Assembly: GCA_002082585.1 (NCBI GenBank)
Contig: CP020563.1
Span: 5,202,001 to 5,266,000 of the forward strand
From: Kitasatospora albolonga
Lineage (GTDB): Bacteria; Actinomycetota; Actinomycetes; Streptomycetales; Streptomycetaceae
DNA length: 64,000 nucleotides
Direction of reading: 5' to 3'
Shown here piece after piece: positions 8,816-17,230 of the stretch. The position numbers were made by a program, and so were the translations under genes. Within the stretch, counting starts at the first letter, position 1. Each line of letters begins with the position of its first letter. The notes below the pieces were generated by a model. It saw nothing but the letters and a program-made list of their open reading frames with translations, was not told the origin of the DNA and did no database searches.

Positions 8816-10380
8816 GACGCCTCACCGTCCCCGTCCCGGTCCCCGCCCCGGGACCCGTCACCGTCCTCGCGCCCGTTCGGGTCCTCCACCCCGCCGCCGC
8901 CCGTCAGCTTCGAGGCGTCGCGCGGGAGCCGCAGGACGAAGACCGCCCCGCCCTCGGGGGAGTTGGCGGCCGTGATGTCACCGCCGTGGATGTGCGCGTT
9001 CTCCACGGCGATGGAGAGGCCGAGCCCGCTGCCCTCCGAACGCGGCCGGGAGGCGCTCGCCTTGTAGAAGCGGTCGAAGACGTGCGGCAGCACCTCCTCG
9101 GGGATGCCCGGACCGTGGTCCCGTACCTCGATGACCAGCTCCTCGCCCTCGGTCCGCACCTTCACGTTCACCGGCGAACCGCCGTGCTTGAGGGCGTTGC
9201 CGATCAGATTGGCCAGGATCACGTCCAGGCGGCGTGGGTCGAGCCGGACCATCATGCCGCGCTCCGCGTCCAGGTCCACCGCGTCCAGCCAGGCCCGGGC
9301 GTCGATGCACGCGGTGACCTGGTCGGCCACGTCCACGTCGTCCAGGACCAGGCGGGCCGTGCCCGCGTCGAAGCGGGTCACCTCCATCAGGTTCTCCACC
9401 AGGTCGTTCAGCCGCCGGGTCTCGCTGACCACGAGGTGCACGGCGGGCGCGATCATCGGGTCGAGACTGTCCGCCTCGTCCTCCAGCACCTCCGCCACCG
9501 CCGTGATCGCGGTCAGCGGGGTGCGCAGCTCGTGGGACATGTCGGCGACGAACCGCCGGCTCGACTCCTCCCGTGCGCTCATGTCCGCGACCTTCTTCTC
9601 CAGCGAGCTCGCGGTCCGGTTGAACGTACGGGAGAGATCGGCGAGTTCGTCCGTACCGGAGACCGTGAGCCGGGTGTCGAGCTTGCCCTCGCCCAGCTTG
9701 CGGGCCGCGTCACCGAGCCGCTGCACCGGGCGCAGCACGGTCGTCGCGGCGGCCTGCGCCAGCAGCGCCGAGCCGATCAGGGCGAGGGTGGTGGCGATCC
9801 CCAGCGACCAGGCCAGCGAGTTGAGGTCCTGCCGCTCCTGGTCCAGGGACTTGAGCATGTACCCGGTCGGGCCGCCGCCGATGATCCGCGTACCGGCGAC
9901 GAGGTACGGGGTGCCTGCGATGCTCGTACGCTGCCAGAACAGGTGGTACTCGTGCTCGTTGTTCGAGGTCAGCGGCTGCTTGCGGGCCACCTGCTTCCGC
10001 AGCGGGTCCGGTACGTCCTCCAGGGTGAAGGTGTCCAGGTCGGAGAAGCCGACCATCGGCCTGCCGCGCTCGCGCTCGTCCACCAGCAGCACGTCGTAAC
10101 CGGGGCCGCCGGACGCCATCTGCCCGGCGGCCCGCTGGAGGTCCTCCTCGAGGGGCCGGGCAGGCAGCGCCGCCGCCGTGTCCTGCATCTGCCGCCGGAA
10201 GTCGTCGAGCGCGGTGCCCTGCGTACGGGTCAGCACGGCCTCGCGGTTGAGCCAGTACGCGATCCCCGACGCGGAGACCGCGGCGGTCAGCGCCACCAGC
10301 GCGAACACCACGACGAGCCGCAGCCGCAGGCTGGTCCAGCGCAGACCGGCCCGGATCGACCGCTTGGTTCGCTCCGTCAC
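8812..10380 (-). CDS. afsQ2: Sensor histidine kinase AfsQ2
   Basis: 522 residues. TM1 about 20-42, extracytoplasmic sensor about 43-186, TM2 about 187-209, HAMP about 210-262, dimerisation/phosphoacceptor domain with H283 in DMSHELRTPL, then the HATPase domain with N-box NLIGNALKHG (391-400), G1 DHGPGIPEE and G2 GSGLGLSIA. A Gly/Asp-rich tail follows from about 493. The GTG start overlaps the afsQ1 stop (GTGA), so the two are coupled. In S. coelicolor AfsQ1/Q2 responds to glutamate-rich conditions and controls antibiotic production and nitrogen genes; that is known biology, not visible here. Confidence 0.93.
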   Translation of the reverse strand: MTERTKRSIRAGLRWTSLRLRLVVVFALVALTAAVSASGIAYWLNREAVLTRTQGTALDDFRRQMQDTAAALPARPLEEDLQRAAGQMASGGPGYDVLLVDERERGRPMVGFSDLDTFTLEDVPDPLRKQVARKQPLTSNNEHEYHLFWQRTSIAGTPYLVAGTRIIGGGPTGYMLKSLDQERQDLNSLAWSLGIATTLALIGSALLAQAAATTVLRPVQRLGDAARKLGEGKLDTRLTVSGTDELADLSRTFNRTASSLEKKVADMSAREESSRRFVADMSHELRTPLTAITAVAEVLEDEADSLDPMIAPAVHLVVSETRRLNDLVENLMEVTRFDAGTARLVLDDVDVADQVTACIDARAWLDAVDLDAERGMMVRLDPRRLDVILANLIGNALKHGGSPVNVKVRTEGEELVIEVRDHGPGIPEEVLPHVFDRFYKASASRPRSEGSGLGLSIAVENAHIHGGDITAANSPEGGAVFVLRLPRDASKLTGGGGVEDPNGREDGDGSRGGDRDGDGEAS

Positions 10381-11054
10381 TGAGGCGAGTCCAGCCGGTA
10401 GCCCACGCCCCGCACCGTACGGATCAGGGTCGGCGAGGACGGCACGTCCTCCACCTTGGCGCGCAGCCGCTGCACACAGGCGTCCACCAGCCGGGAGTCG
10501 CCCAGGTAGTCGTGCTCCCACACCAGGCGCAGCAACTGCTGCCGGGACAGGGCCTGTCCGGGCCGACGGCTCAGCTCCAGCAGGAGCCGCAGCTCGGTCG
10601 GCGTGAGCTGGAGGTCCTCACCGCCCTTGGTGACGGTCATGGCGGAGCGGTCGATGACCACGTTGCCGAAGGTCGCCGAGTCGGTCGACTCGCGCTCACC
10701 GCGGCGCAGCACCGCCCGGATGCGGGCGTCCAGCACCCGCCCCTGGACGGGTTTGACCACATAGTCGTCCGCGCCGGACTCCAGTCCCACCACGACGTCG
10801 ATGTCGTCGCTGCGCGCGGTCAGCAGAATGATCGGCAGCTGGTCGGTGCGCCGGATACGCCGGCACACCTCGAAACCGTCGATCCCGGGCAGCATCACGT
10901 CCAGCACGACCAGGTCGGGGCGCTGCTCGCGCAGCAGCTCCAGGCCGTCCTCTCCCGTCGCCGCGGTGGCCACACGGTGGCCCTGGCGTGACAGCGAGAG
11001 TTCGAGGGCCGTGCGGATGGCGTCGTCGTCCTCGATCAGCAACAGGAAAGGCAC
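10377..11054 (-). CDS. afsQ1: Response regulator AfsQ1 (OmpR/PhoB type)
   Basis: 225 residues. The receiver domain has the acidic pocket EDDD at 8-11 and the phosphorylation site D52 in VVLDVMLPG, with the conserved Lys in VVKP. The C-terminal winged helix follows (LTPTELRLLLELSRRPG and RTVRGVGYRL). Sequence and length agree with my memory of S. coelicolor AfsQ1, which begins VPSLLLIEDDD, so I use the GTG; an ATG 9 nt upstream is an alternative. It should bind the GTnAC-n6-GTnAC box in the gap to sigQ and control both directions. Confidence 0.93.
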   Translation of the reverse strand: MPFLLLIEDDDAIRTALELSLSRQGHRVATAATGEDGLELLREQRPDLVVLDVMLPGIDGFEVCRRIRRTDQLPIILLTARSDDIDVVVGLESGADDYVVKPVQGRVLDARIRAVLRRGERESTDSATFGNVVIDRSAMTVTKGGEDLQLTPTELRLLLELSRRPGQALSRQQLLRLVWEHDYLGDSRLVDACVQRLRAKVEDVPSSPTLIRTVRGVGYRLDSPQ

Positions 11055-11158
11055 GAGCGTCATTCTGGCCCATGGTGGCGCTTCAGTTCGACCTGTGGCC
11101 CGGTCCCGTTCTCCCGGCACGGCCGTCTCCGCTGCCGGGCACGGCCGCAACTGCCCCT

Positions 11159-11174
11159 GTGACAGGGCTGTGAC
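11159..11174. promoter_or_regulatory. AfsQ1-binding box
   Basis: GTGAC-AGGGCT-GTGAC is an exact match to the published AfsQ1 consensus GTnAC-n6-GTnAC. It lies in the divergent afsQ1-sigQ gap, 105 bp from the afsQ1 start and 112 bp from the sigQ start. Confidence 0.82.
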
Positions 11175-11285
11175 AGTCGGGGGACAGCGCCATGAAACTG
11201 CCCCGGCAAGCTCTTGGTCAGCAGGGAAAGCACGAAGAGCGGGACCGAACGGACTCCACCGATCTCCACCGATAGGGGGCGCGAG

Positions 11286-12068
11286 ATGAACGCACTGCAC
11301 AGCACCGGTTCAAGCGCAGTCGTGACGCGTCTCCACGATGTCGGCCGGAGCGGTGAGAAGTCCGGCGTGACGAATGTGCGGGGGTGCGTTCGGAGCGTCG
11401 GGCGTCAGCACCTGCCGTCGCAGTCGGCTGCGGAGCAGACGCGCAAGCCGTACATGACGGTGGTCGACGCGCCCATGGGGGACAACGGGGGAAGCGCGTA
11501 CGGGGAGGTCACGGGGGACCGCACCACCCGGGCGGGGACCGAGGGCGCCGAAGCGGCGTTCACGGCCTACGTCCAGGAGCGGCGGGCCTCCCTGTACGCC
11601 ACCGCCTACCACCTGACCGGCGACCGGTTCGAGGCCGAGGACCTGCTCCAGAGCGCCCTGTTCTCGACGTACCGGGCGTGGGACAGGATCAGCGACAAGG
11701 CGGCGGTCGGCGGCTATCTGCGCCGCACCATGACCAACCTGCACATCAGCGCCTGGCGCAGGCGCAAGCTGAACGAATACCCGACCGAGGAGCTGCCGGA
11801 GACGGTGGGCGACACGGACGCGATGCGCGGTACGGAGCTGCGCGCGGTGCTCTGGCAGGCGCTCGCCCGGCTGCCCGAACTCCAGCGCACGATGCTGGTC
11901 CTGCGGTACTACGAGGGCCGCACCGACCCGGAGATCGCGTCGATCCTCGACATCAGTGTCGGCACGGTGAAGTCGAGCATCTGGCGGTCCCTCCGCCGGC
12001 TGCGCGAGGACGAGGTCCTCAGCTTCGGACGTGACGAGCAGGAGTCCTTCGGCGAGCTGGTGGCCTGA
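11286..12068 (+). CDS. sigQ: ECF sigma factor SigQ
   Basis: 260 residues, of the SigE/SigM-type ECF family. A long non-conserved N-terminal extension of about 75 residues precedes region 2 (LYATAYHLTGDRFEAEDLLQ) and region 4 (LPELQRTMLVLRYYEGRTD through GTVKSSIWRSLRRLRED). It directs RNA polymerase to a special promoter set. Divergent from afsQ1 with an AfsQ1 box between; in S. coelicolor sigQ is an AfsQ1 target and counteracts its effect on antibiotic production. No adjacent anti-sigma gene is present. The start MNALHSTG is chosen by resemblance to the known protein; the extension makes it uncertain. Confidence 0.88.
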   Translation: MNALHSTGSSAVVTRLHDVGRSGEKSGVTNVRGCVRSVGRQHLPSQSAAEQTRKPYMTVVDAPMGDNGGSAYGEVTGDRTTRAGTEGAEAAFTAYVQERRASLYATAYHLTGDRFEAEDLLQSALFSTYRAWDRISDKAAVGGYLRRTMTNLHISAWRRRKLNEYPTEELPETVGDTDAMRGTELRAVLWQALARLPELQRTMLVLRYYEGRTDPEIASILDISVGTVKSSIWRSLRRLREDEVLSFGRDEQESFGELVA

Positions 12069-12071
12069 GGC

Positions 12072-12270
12072 AAATGGGGGAACGGCCACTGCTTCGGGGG
12101 AGGCAGGGGCCACGGGGGGAGAAACGGGGAACCCACGGGGGAGTGGGGGAACCACGGGGGAGCGCAAGAAAAACGGGGACCGAGGGGGACCCTGGGGAAA
12201 CACGGGGGAACGGCCGGCGCTTCGGGGGAGGCGCGGGCACGGGGGAACGCAGCGGGGTCGTACGGGCCGG
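12072..12270 (+). repeat. G-rich repeat tract with potential G-quadruplexes
   Basis: Non-coding stretch after sigQ containing about twenty runs of four or more G, mostly as ACGGGGGAAC/ACGGGGGAGG units. A longer unit (GAACGGCC..GCTTCGGGGGAGGC) occurs twice, near 12080 and 12210. No gene is seen. The sigQ terminator may lie here. Confidence 0.75.
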
Positions 12271-12293
12271 GGGGTCCTGTACGGCCCCGCTCT

Positions 12294-12371
12294 TTTCAGC
12301 CTCTCCGGCGTTCGAGGAGCGGGGTCCGGGGCGGAGCCCCGGTTACGGGAAGGGGCGGGGCGGGGAGAAGG
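12294..12371. repeat. REP-like intergenic element, copy 1
   Basis: Contains CTCCGGCGTTCGAGGAGC followed by GGGGTCCGGGGCGGAGCCCC and GGGAAGGGGCGGGG. The same sequence lies in opposite orientation at 21241-21318. From memory this motif is a widespread Streptomyces intergenic repeat; its inner part folds as a GGGGC-GGAGCCCC hairpin. Confidence 0.7.
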
Positions 12372-12442
12372 CCCGCCGCAGGCGCCCACCCGCCCCCCGG
12401 GCTGCACCCGCTTTGCCCGCTCCCGCGCCACACCGCCCCGCG

Positions 12443-13090
12443 CTACACCGTCCGACCCGCCGGTGCCCCACGGTGGCACCGCCCGGCCGCCGCCGCGGCG
12501 AACCGCCCCAGCGCCTCCTCCTTGCCGCAGGGGTACGCCCCCAGAGCCGTCTGGCGGGCCACGATGCGGCGTTCGGCCCGCATCAGGCGCCAGCCGCGCC
12601 GCAGCAGGAACGGCACCGACTTGCGGCCCTCGCGCAGGTCCCGGACCAGGCGGCGGCGGAACGTCGTGGAGGGGCGGCCGCGCAGGCAGAGCGCGTCCGC
12701 CAGCAGGCCCAGCTCCTGGCAGCGCCCGACGATGTCCGCCGCGAAGATGCCCTCGGCCACGAAGAGCGGCGAGCGCTCGATGCGGAAGTTCTCGGTGCCC
12801 GTACGGGAGCTGGTGGCGATGTCGTACACCGGGACGTCCGTGTGGCCGGACCGGCACAGCTCCGCGATGGAGGCCACCGCCGCGTCCGCGTCCCAGGACA
12901 GGGCCGAGTCCCAGTCGATGTCCGTGGAGCCGGGGACCCGGGGCAGCGTCGGGTCGTCGTGCTCCTTGTAGAAGTCGTCCAGGCGCAGCACCGGAAGGCC
13001 GGTGCGGGCGGCGAGGGACGACTTGCCGGAGCCGGAGGGGCCCGCGAGCAGTACGACGCGGGTCGGAATCGGTTGGGAACGGGAACTCAC
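12443..13090 (-). CDS. P-loop kinase, uridine-kinase-like
   Basis: About 215 residues. A Walker A motif GPSGSGKSS sits near the N-terminus, followed by LRLDDFYKE (the DDFY motif of uridine kinases) and the region FVAEGIFAADIV. It probably phosphorylates a nucleoside or related small molecule, but the C-terminal half diverges from true Udk. A longer in-frame start 69 nt upstream (GTG, giving MTLDTNK) is possible. Faces the small secreted gene across a 128-bp divergent gap. Confidence 0.72.
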   Translation of the reverse strand: MSSRSQPIPTRVVLLAGPSGSGKSSLAARTGLPVLRLDDFYKEHDDPTLPRVPGSTDIDWDSALSWDADAAVASIAELCRSGHTDVPVYDIATSSRTGTENFRIERSPLFVAEGIFAADIVGRCQELGLLADALCLRGRPSTTFRRRLVRDLREGRKSVPFLLRRGWRLMRAERRIVARQTALGAYPCGKEEALGRFAAAAAGRCHRGAPAGRTV

Positions 13091-13218
13091 AGAACAGAAG
13101 TGTGAGGCATTGACCCGCGCAGGGGACCACTCGGGCCTCTTGTTGGTATCCAGCGTCACACCTCAACTACTCTGCGCGTACGGACGATTACCCGACCAGG
13201 CTCGATCAGGTGGAAAAC

Positions 13219-13641
13219 ATGGCACTTCACGCACGCAAGCCCGAACGTCGCGTCCTGCTGCGCGCCGGTCTGACCGTCACCGCGCTGGGGGCGGCCCTGG
13301 GAGCCGGTGCGGGCTCCGCGCAGGCCGCCCCGCAGCTGCCCCCGGTGGCCGAGATCCCCGAGCAGGGCGTCGCGGCCGTCCAGGCGGTCACCGAGAGCGC
13401 CGGGCCCGCGGTGACCAGCGCGCTCGGAACCTCGCTGACCAACAGCATCCGGCCCGTCACCGAGCTTCAGCTGCACCCGCTGGCCAAGACCGGGGTGGAC
13501 CCGCTGGACAACGCGGTGGGCACCCAGGTCGCCGACTTCCAGCCGGTGTCGACGGCGATTCTCACCGACCCCCTCACCAGCGGCGGGGCGATCGCCGATC
13601 TGCCGGTGGTGGGGCAGGTGGCCCGGCTGGTCACGGGCTGA
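13219..13641 (+). CDS. Small secreted protein, possibly Tat-exported
   Basis: 140 residues. The N-terminus has a twin-arginine (PERRVLLRAG), a hydrophobic core and a likely cut after AQA. The mature chain of about 105 residues is rich in Val, Thr and Pro with no Cys and no recognised domain. A ribosome site AGGTGG lies 5 nt before the ATG, which favours this start over an upstream GTG. Confidence 0.7.
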   Translation: MALHARKPERRVLLRAGLTVTALGAALGAGAGSAQAAPQLPPVAEIPEQGVAAVQAVTESAGPAVTSALGTSLTNSIRPVTELQLHPLAKTGVDPLDNAVGTQVADFQPVSTAILTDPLTSGGAIADLPVVGQVARLVTG

Positions 13642-13661
13642 CGCCGGTCGCGTACGGCATG

Positions 13662-13703
13662 ACGAGCGGGGCCGCCCCACGTCCTGGGGGCGGCCCCGCT
13701 CGT
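13662..13703. terminator. Terminator after the small secreted gene
   Basis: Perfect 17-bp stem (ACGAGCGGGGCCGCCCC and its complement) with an 8-nt loop. Confidence 0.85.
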
Positions 13704-13725
13704 TCGCGTACGGAAGCGCTGGGTC

Positions 13726-13765
13726 CTAGGGCGTGTCCGGCGGATCAGGACCGGACAGGCCCTAG
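13726..13765. terminator. Palindromic terminator overlapping the aldehyde dehydrogenase stop
   Basis: CTAGGGC-G-TGTCCGG pairs with CCGGACA-G-GCCCTAG across a 10-nt loop. The dehydrogenase stop codon lies within the right arm. It is the natural end of the deoC operon. Confidence 0.75.
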
Positions 13766-14679
13766 TACGACGAGCCCGCGGCTCCCAGCGCACCCGTCGG
13801 GTGCCAGACCGTCTTGGTCTCCAGGAAGGCCGTCAGCCGGTGCGTGCCGGGCGCGGCCAGCCAGTCGGTGGACGCGTCCGAGCCGTCCGCCTCGGCGGGG
13901 AGCGGGCGCAGGACCCGCTTCAGGTTGTCCGCCGCCGCGATCTCCAGCTCCTTGGCCAGCTCGGCACCGGCGCCGGTGAGGTCGATCGCGTTGACGTCCT
14001 GGTGGGCGGCGAGCGGGGCCGCGAGCTCCGCCGTGGCGCCGGACAGGATGTTGACCACGCCGCCGGGGACGTCGGAGGTGGCCAGCACCTCACCCAGCGA
14101 GAGCGCGGGCAGCGGGGCGTCGGCCGAGGCGATGACGACCGCCGTGTTGCCGGTCGCGATGACCGGGGCGATCACCGAGACCAGGCCGAGGAACGAGGAC
14201 TTCTGCGGCGCCAGGACGGCGACGACACCCGTCGGCTCGGGGGTGGAGAGGTTGAAGAACGGGCCCGCGACCGGGTTGGCCCCGCCGGAGATCTGGCCGA
14301 TCTTGTCGGTCCAGCCCGCGTACCAGACCCAGCGGTCGACCGCCGCGTCCACGACGGCCGCCGCCTTGGACTTCGACAGCCCCTCCGCAGCGGCCACCTC
14401 GCGGACGAACTGCTCCTTGCGGCCCTCCAGCATCTCCGCGACGCGGTAGAGGACCTGGCCGCGGTTGTACGCGGTCGCGCCCGACCAGCCGCCGAACGCC
14501 TTCCGCGCGGCGACGACCGCGTCGCGGGCGTCCTTGCGGGAGGACTGCGGCGCGTTGGCCAGCCATGCGCCTTTGGAGTCGGTCACCTCGTACACCCGGC
14601 CGCTCTCGGAGCGGGGGAACTTGCCCCCGACGTACAGCTTGTAGGTCTTGAAGACGCCAAGTCGGTTCTGCTCAGACAT
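13762..14679 (-). CDS. Aldehyde dehydrogenase-like protein lacking the catalytic domain core
   Basis: 305 residues, against about 480 in a complete enzyme. It keeps the cofactor-binding half (YVGGKFPRSESGRVYEV, then the substrate-tunnel region and VVNILSG) and jumps from the region equivalent to FTGS (AIDLTGAGAELAKELE) to a short tail with FLETKTVWHPTG. The ELGGK glutamate and GQ-x-C nucleophile segment are absent, so it should be inactive alone. Its ATG overlaps the upstream dehydrogenase stop by 8 nt, so the two are coupled. It may be a structural partner. The arrangement recalls two-domain ALDH16-type enzymes split in two. Confidence 0.85.
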   Translation of the reverse strand: MSEQNRLGVFKTYKLYVGGKFPRSESGRVYEVTDSKGAWLANAPQSSRKDARDAVVAARKAFGGWSGATAYNRGQVLYRVAEMLEGRKEQFVREVAAAEGLSKSKAAAVVDAAVDRWVWYAGWTDKIGQISGGANPVAGPFFNLSTPEPTGVVAVLAPQKSSFLGLVSVIAPVIATGNTAVVIASADAPLPALSLGEVLATSDVPGGVVNILSGATAELAAPLAAHQDVNAIDLTGAGAELAKELEIAAADNLKRVLRPLPAEADGSDASTDWLAAPGTHRLTAFLETKTVWHPTGALGAAGSSY

Positions 14680-16108
14680 CGAGGTACGCCTCCAGGCCGT
14701 GGCGGCCGCCCTCGCGGCCGTAGCCCGACTCCTTGTAGCCGCCGAACGGCGACGTCGGGTCGAACTTGTTGAACGTGTTGGCCCAGACGACGCCCGCGCG
14801 GAGCTTGTTGGCCACCGCGAGGATGCGGGAGCCCTTCTCCGTCCAGATGCCCGCCGAGAGGCCGTACTGGCTGTTGTTGGCCTTGGCGACCGCCTCGTCC
14901 GGGGTGCGGAACGAGAGCACGGAGAGGACCGGGCCGAAGATCTCGTCACGGGCGACCGTGTGGGCCTGGGTGACGTTGGTGAAGAGCGTCGGGGCGAACC
15001 AGTAACCCGACGACGGCAGTTCGCAGGGGGCGCTCCAGCGCTCCGCGCCCTCCGCCTCGCCGGTCTCCACCAGGGCGGTGATCCGGGCGAGCTGCTCGGC
15101 GGAGTTGATCGCGCCGATGTCGGTGTTCTTGTCCAGCGGGTCACCGAGGCGGAGCGTGGAGAGGCGGCGCTTCAGCGCGTCCAGCACCTCGTCCTGCACC
15201 GACTCCTGGACCAGCAGCCGGGAGCCCGCGCAGCAGACCTGGCCCTGGTTGAAGAAGATGCCGGTGACGATGCCCTCGACGGCCTGGTCGATCGGGGCGT
15301 CGTCGAAGACGATGTTGGCGCCCTTGCCGCCCAGCTCCAGCGTGACCTTCTTCTCCGTGCCCGCGACCGAGCGCGCGATGGCCTTGCCGACGGCGGTCGA
15401 ACCGGTGAAGGCGACCTTGTTGACGTCCGGGTGCGTGACGAGGGCCTCGCCCGCGTCCCCGTAACCGGTGAGGATGTTGACGACACCCTTGGGCAGCCCG
15501 GCCTGACGGCAGATGTCCGCGAAGAACAGGGCGGAGAGCGGGGTCGTCTCGGCGGGCTTCAGCACCACCGTGTTGCCCGTGGCGAGCGCCGGAGCGATCT
15601 TCCACGCGAGCATCAGCAGCGGGAAGTTCCACGGGATGACCTGGCCCGCCACACCCAGCGGGCGCGGGTTCGCCCCGTACCCCGCGTGGTCCAGCTTGTC
15701 GGCCCAGCCCGCGTAGTAGAAGAAGTGCGCAGCGACCAGCGGGAGGTCCGCGTCGCGGGTCTCCTTGATCGGCTTGCCGTTGTCGAGGGTCTCCAGGACG
15801 GCCAGCTCACGGCTGCGCTCCTGGATGATCCGCGCGATCCGGAACAGGTACTTCGCGCGCTCGGAGCCGGGCAGCGCCGACCACTTCTCGAACGCCTTCC
15901 GGGCCGCCTTCACGGCCCGGTCCACGTCCGCCGCGCCCGCCTGCGCGACCTCGGAGAGCACCTCCTCGGTGCTCGGCGAGACGGTCTTGAAGACCTTGCC
16001 GTCGGCGGCCTCGGTGAACTCACCGTCGATGAACAGCCCGTAGGACGGGGCGATGTCGACGACGGAGCGGGACTCCGGCGCCGGTGCGTACTCGAATGCG
16101 GATGCCAT
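14672..16108 (-). CDS. NAD(P)-dependent aldehyde dehydrogenase
   Basis: 478 residues, complete. Key residues are N161 in [11 protein letters not shown]258 in LELGGKG and the nucleophile C292 in [12 protein letters not shown]; the C-terminal [15 protein letters not shown] oligomerisation motif is present. It oxidises an aldehyde to the acid with NAD(P). Placed 6 nt after deoC in one transcript, it is well placed to oxidise acetaldehyde released by deoxyribose-phosphate aldolase; this is inferred from context. The truncated paralog follows with overlapping start. Confidence 0.92.
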   Translation of the reverse strand: MASAFEYAPAPESRSVVDIAPSYGLFIDGEFTEAADGKVFKTVSPSTEEVLSEVAQAGAADVDRAVKAARKAFEKWSALPGSERAKYLFRIARIIQERSRELAVLETLDNGKPIKETRDADLPLVAAHFFYYAGWADKLDHAGYGANPRPLGVAGQVIPWNFPLLMLAWKIAPALATGNTVVLKPAETTPLSALFFADICRQAGLPKGVVNILTGYGDAGEALVTHPDVNKVAFTGSTAVGKAIARSVAGTEKKVTLELGGKGANIVFDDAPIDQAVEGIVTGIFFNQGQVCCAGSRLLVQESVQDEVLDALKRRLSTLRLGDPLDKNTDIGAINSAEQLARITALVETGEAEGAERWSAPCELPSSGYWFAPTLFTNVTQAHTVARDEIFGPVLSVLSFRTPDEAVAKANNSQYGLSAGIWTEKGSRILAVANKLRAGVVWANTFNKFDPTSPFGGYKESGYGREGGRHGLEAYLDV

Positions 16109-16114
16109 GGCGTA

Positions 16115-17068
16115 TCAGTCCACCGTCACGTAATCGGGGCCGGAGTAACGGCCGGTGCTGAGCTTCTGGCGCTGCATCAGCAGGTCGTTGAGGAGGCTGG
16201 AGGCGCCGAACCGGAACCAGTGGCTGTCCAGCCAGTCCTCGCCCGCCGTCTCGTTCACCAGGACGAGGAACTTGACCGCGTCCTTGGTGGTGCGGATGCC
16301 GCCGGCCGGCTTCACACCGATCTGTACGCCGGTCTGCGCCCGGAAGTCGCGGACGGCCTCCAGCATGAGCAGCGTGTTGGCGGGGGTGGCGTTGGTGGCC
16401 ACCTTGCCGGTCGAGGTCTTGATGAAGTCCGCGCCCGCCAGCATCCCGAGCCAGGAGGCACGGCGGATGTTGTCGTACGTGGACAGCTCGCCGGTCTCGA
16501 AGATCACCTTGAGGCGGGCGGTCCCGCACTCGGCCTTGACGGCCACGATCTCCTCGTAGACCTTCAGGAACCGGCCGGAGAGGAAGGCCCCCCGGTCGAT
16601 CACCATGTCGATCTCGTCGGCCCCGGCCGCCACGGCGTCACGGACGTCGGCCAGCTTGACGTCCAGTGCGGCCCGGCCCGCCGGGAAGGCGGTCGCCACG
16701 GACGCCACCTTCACACCGGAACCTGCGAGCGCGGCGGTGGCGGTGGCGACCATGTCGGGGTAGACGCAGACCGCGGCGGTGCGCGGGGTGGTGCGGTCGA
16801 GCGGGTCGGGGTGGACGGCCTTGGCGGCGAGAGCCCGGACCTTGCCCGGGGTGTCCGCGCCTTCCAGCGTCGTCAGGTCGATCATCGAGATGGCGAGATC
16901 GATGGCGTACGCCTTGGCCGTCGTCTTGATCGAACGGGTTCCGAGGGCGGCGGCGCGCGCTTCGAGACCGACGGCGTCGACGCCGGGCAACCCGAACAGG
17001 AAGCGGCGCAGCGCACTGTCGGACGCGGTCGCGTCGGCGAATGCGGGAGCAGTGGTGGGCATGGTCAC
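16115..17068 (-). CDS. deoC: Deoxyribose-phosphate aldolase
   Basis: 317 residues. It cleaves 2-deoxyribose 5-phosphate to glyceraldehyde 3-phosphate and acetaldehyde. The Schiff-base lysine lies in DFIKTSTGK and the second lysine in GVKPAGGIRT. The protein has the longer N-terminus typical of the actinobacterial and animal type. A TATGCT -10 box ends 6 nt before a GTG, giving a leaderless start MTMPTT; the ATG two codons later is the alternative. First gene of an operon with two aldehyde dehydrogenase genes and under the CTACGCGCGTAG palindrome. Confidence 0.94.
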   Translation of the reverse strand: MTMPTTAPAFADATASDSALRRFLFGLPGVDAVGLEARAAALGTRSIKTTAKAYAIDLAISMIDLTTLEGADTPGKVRALAAKAVHPDPLDRTTPRTAAVCVYPDMVATATAALAGSGVKVASVATAFPAGRAALDVKLADVRDAVAAGADEIDMVIDRGAFLSGRFLKVYEEIVAVKAECGTARLKVIFETGELSTYDNIRRASWLGMLAGADFIKTSTGKVATNATPANTLLMLEAVRDFRAQTGVQIGVKPAGGIRTTKDAVKFLVLVNETAGEDWLDSHWFRFGASSLLNDLLMQRQKLSTGRYSGPDYVTVD

Positions 17069-17081
17069 CAGAGGAGCATAT

Positions 17082-17093
17082 CTACGCGCGTAG
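17082..17093. promoter_or_regulatory. CTACGCGCGTAG operator, copy 2 (deoC)
   Basis: Perfect 12-bp palindrome one nucleotide upstream of the TATGCT -10 box of the deoC operon. Same sequence as in the add and phosphorylase promoters. Confidence 0.7.
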
Positions 17094-17230
17094 CGACCTG
17101 TACAGGGGGACGGGGCATCCGTGCGTCCTGCGCCCCGCTCTCCGTTCCCGCCGCGCAGCCGCCGGGAACGGAGAGCGGGGCGCGGTGGCCGGAGGCTCCT
17201 GGCCCGCGCCCGTCAGGCAGAATCGGCCCC

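Noticed and set aside
12072..12270. CRISPR array
   Set aside because: G-rich units are irregular, with no constant spacer length and no cas genes.
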